From Deltaproteobacteria bacterium (GTDB taxonomy: Bacteria; Myxococcota_A; UBA9160), in NCBI GenBank assembly GCA_003520425.1, contig DOUU01000279.1, positions 291 through 6,136 of the forward strand: a stretch of DNA of 5,846 bases, read 5' to 3'. The notes beneath the pieces are model-generated. The model was not told where the DNA came from, did not search any database, and worked only from the letters and a program-made list of their open reading frames with translations. Position 1 is the first letter of the stretch, and every line of letters starts with the position of its first letter. A program made the position numbers and the translations under genes. Shown here in pieces: positions 5,807-5,846 of this stretch.

Positions 5807-5846
5807 CCAACGCCGAGAGCCTTCCACGGGTCTGACACTTTCCGTC

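Larger units (their letters stand above)
5577..5846. other. Window-end region without a supported gene
   Basis: All frames here are short or poor. The longest (+, 5617-5835) is Ser/Ala/Pro/Arg-rich with no recognisable family. A minus frame open from the window edge to a TGA at 5779-5777 could be the last 22 residues of a gene outside, but nothing confirms it. The region holds the palindrome at 5653-5667, a direct repeat GCGTCA-N7-GCGTCA around 5719-5737, and a hairpin at 5791-5806. Confidence 0.4.

Noticed and set aside
5617..5835. Plus-strand frame of 72 codons, and minus-strand ORF ends near 5777-5846
   Set aside because: No ribosome-binding site, no recognisable product, Ser/Ala/Pro/Arg-rich composition, and overlap with the upstream region of the membrane-protein gene. 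Too little sequence remains to support a partial gene.
1..5846. CRISPR arrays, insertion sequences, phage, defence or toxin-antitoxin modules
   Set aside because: No regularly spaced repeats, transposase motifs, terminal inverted repeats or defence-type domains were found.

Overview
The DNA is very GC-rich (about 70% in a line counted between the divergent genes) and gene-dense, with the GC-ended codons and long antisense shadow frames typical of a high-GC bacterium. No marker gene fixes the taxon. The gene mix (SplB-like radical SAM protein, Tat-exported GMC oxidoreductase with a gluconate 2-dehydrogenase subunit 3 partner, secreted DUF1028 protein) would suit an uncultured proteobacterium-like lineage such as Myxococcota or a related group; that placement is only a guess.

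Layout. Bases 1-381 (+) are the 3' end of a radical SAM gene of the spore photoproduct lyase-like (COG1533) type. It converges on a two-gene minus-strand operon. The first gene of that operon (3416-2316) encodes a Tat-signal protein of the gluconate 2-dehydrogenase subunit 3 family; three bases later the second (2312-486) encodes a 608-residue GMC flavoprotein oxidoreductase. About 530 bp of very GC-rich DNA with several inverted repeats separates this operon from a divergent plus-strand gene (about 3947-4876) for a secreted DUF1028 / Ntn-hydrolase-like protein. That gene converges on a small minus-strand gene (5576-5004) for a two-helix membrane protein of unknown function, whose DNA is visibly less GC-rich. 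The last 270 bp hold a palindrome and a hairpin but no gene I can support.

How the parts fit. The dehydrogenase pair is the clearest functional unit: the small subunit carries the twin-arginine signal and the flavoprotein has none, so the folded complex is probably exported with the small subunit as carrier ('hitchhiker' export). The cytochrome c subunit usual in gluconate, fructose and FAD-glucose dehydrogenases is absent here, so the electron acceptor is unknown. The flavoprotein has a four-cysteine cluster that might hold a metal or Fe-S centre. In the DUF1028 protein the predicted signal peptidase site falls directly before the family's conserved Thr, so secretion itself could create an N-terminal nucleophile. 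I see no phage, transposon, CRISPR, defence or toxin-antitoxin signature, and no convincing wholly new system; the interest lies in the unusual details of these genes.
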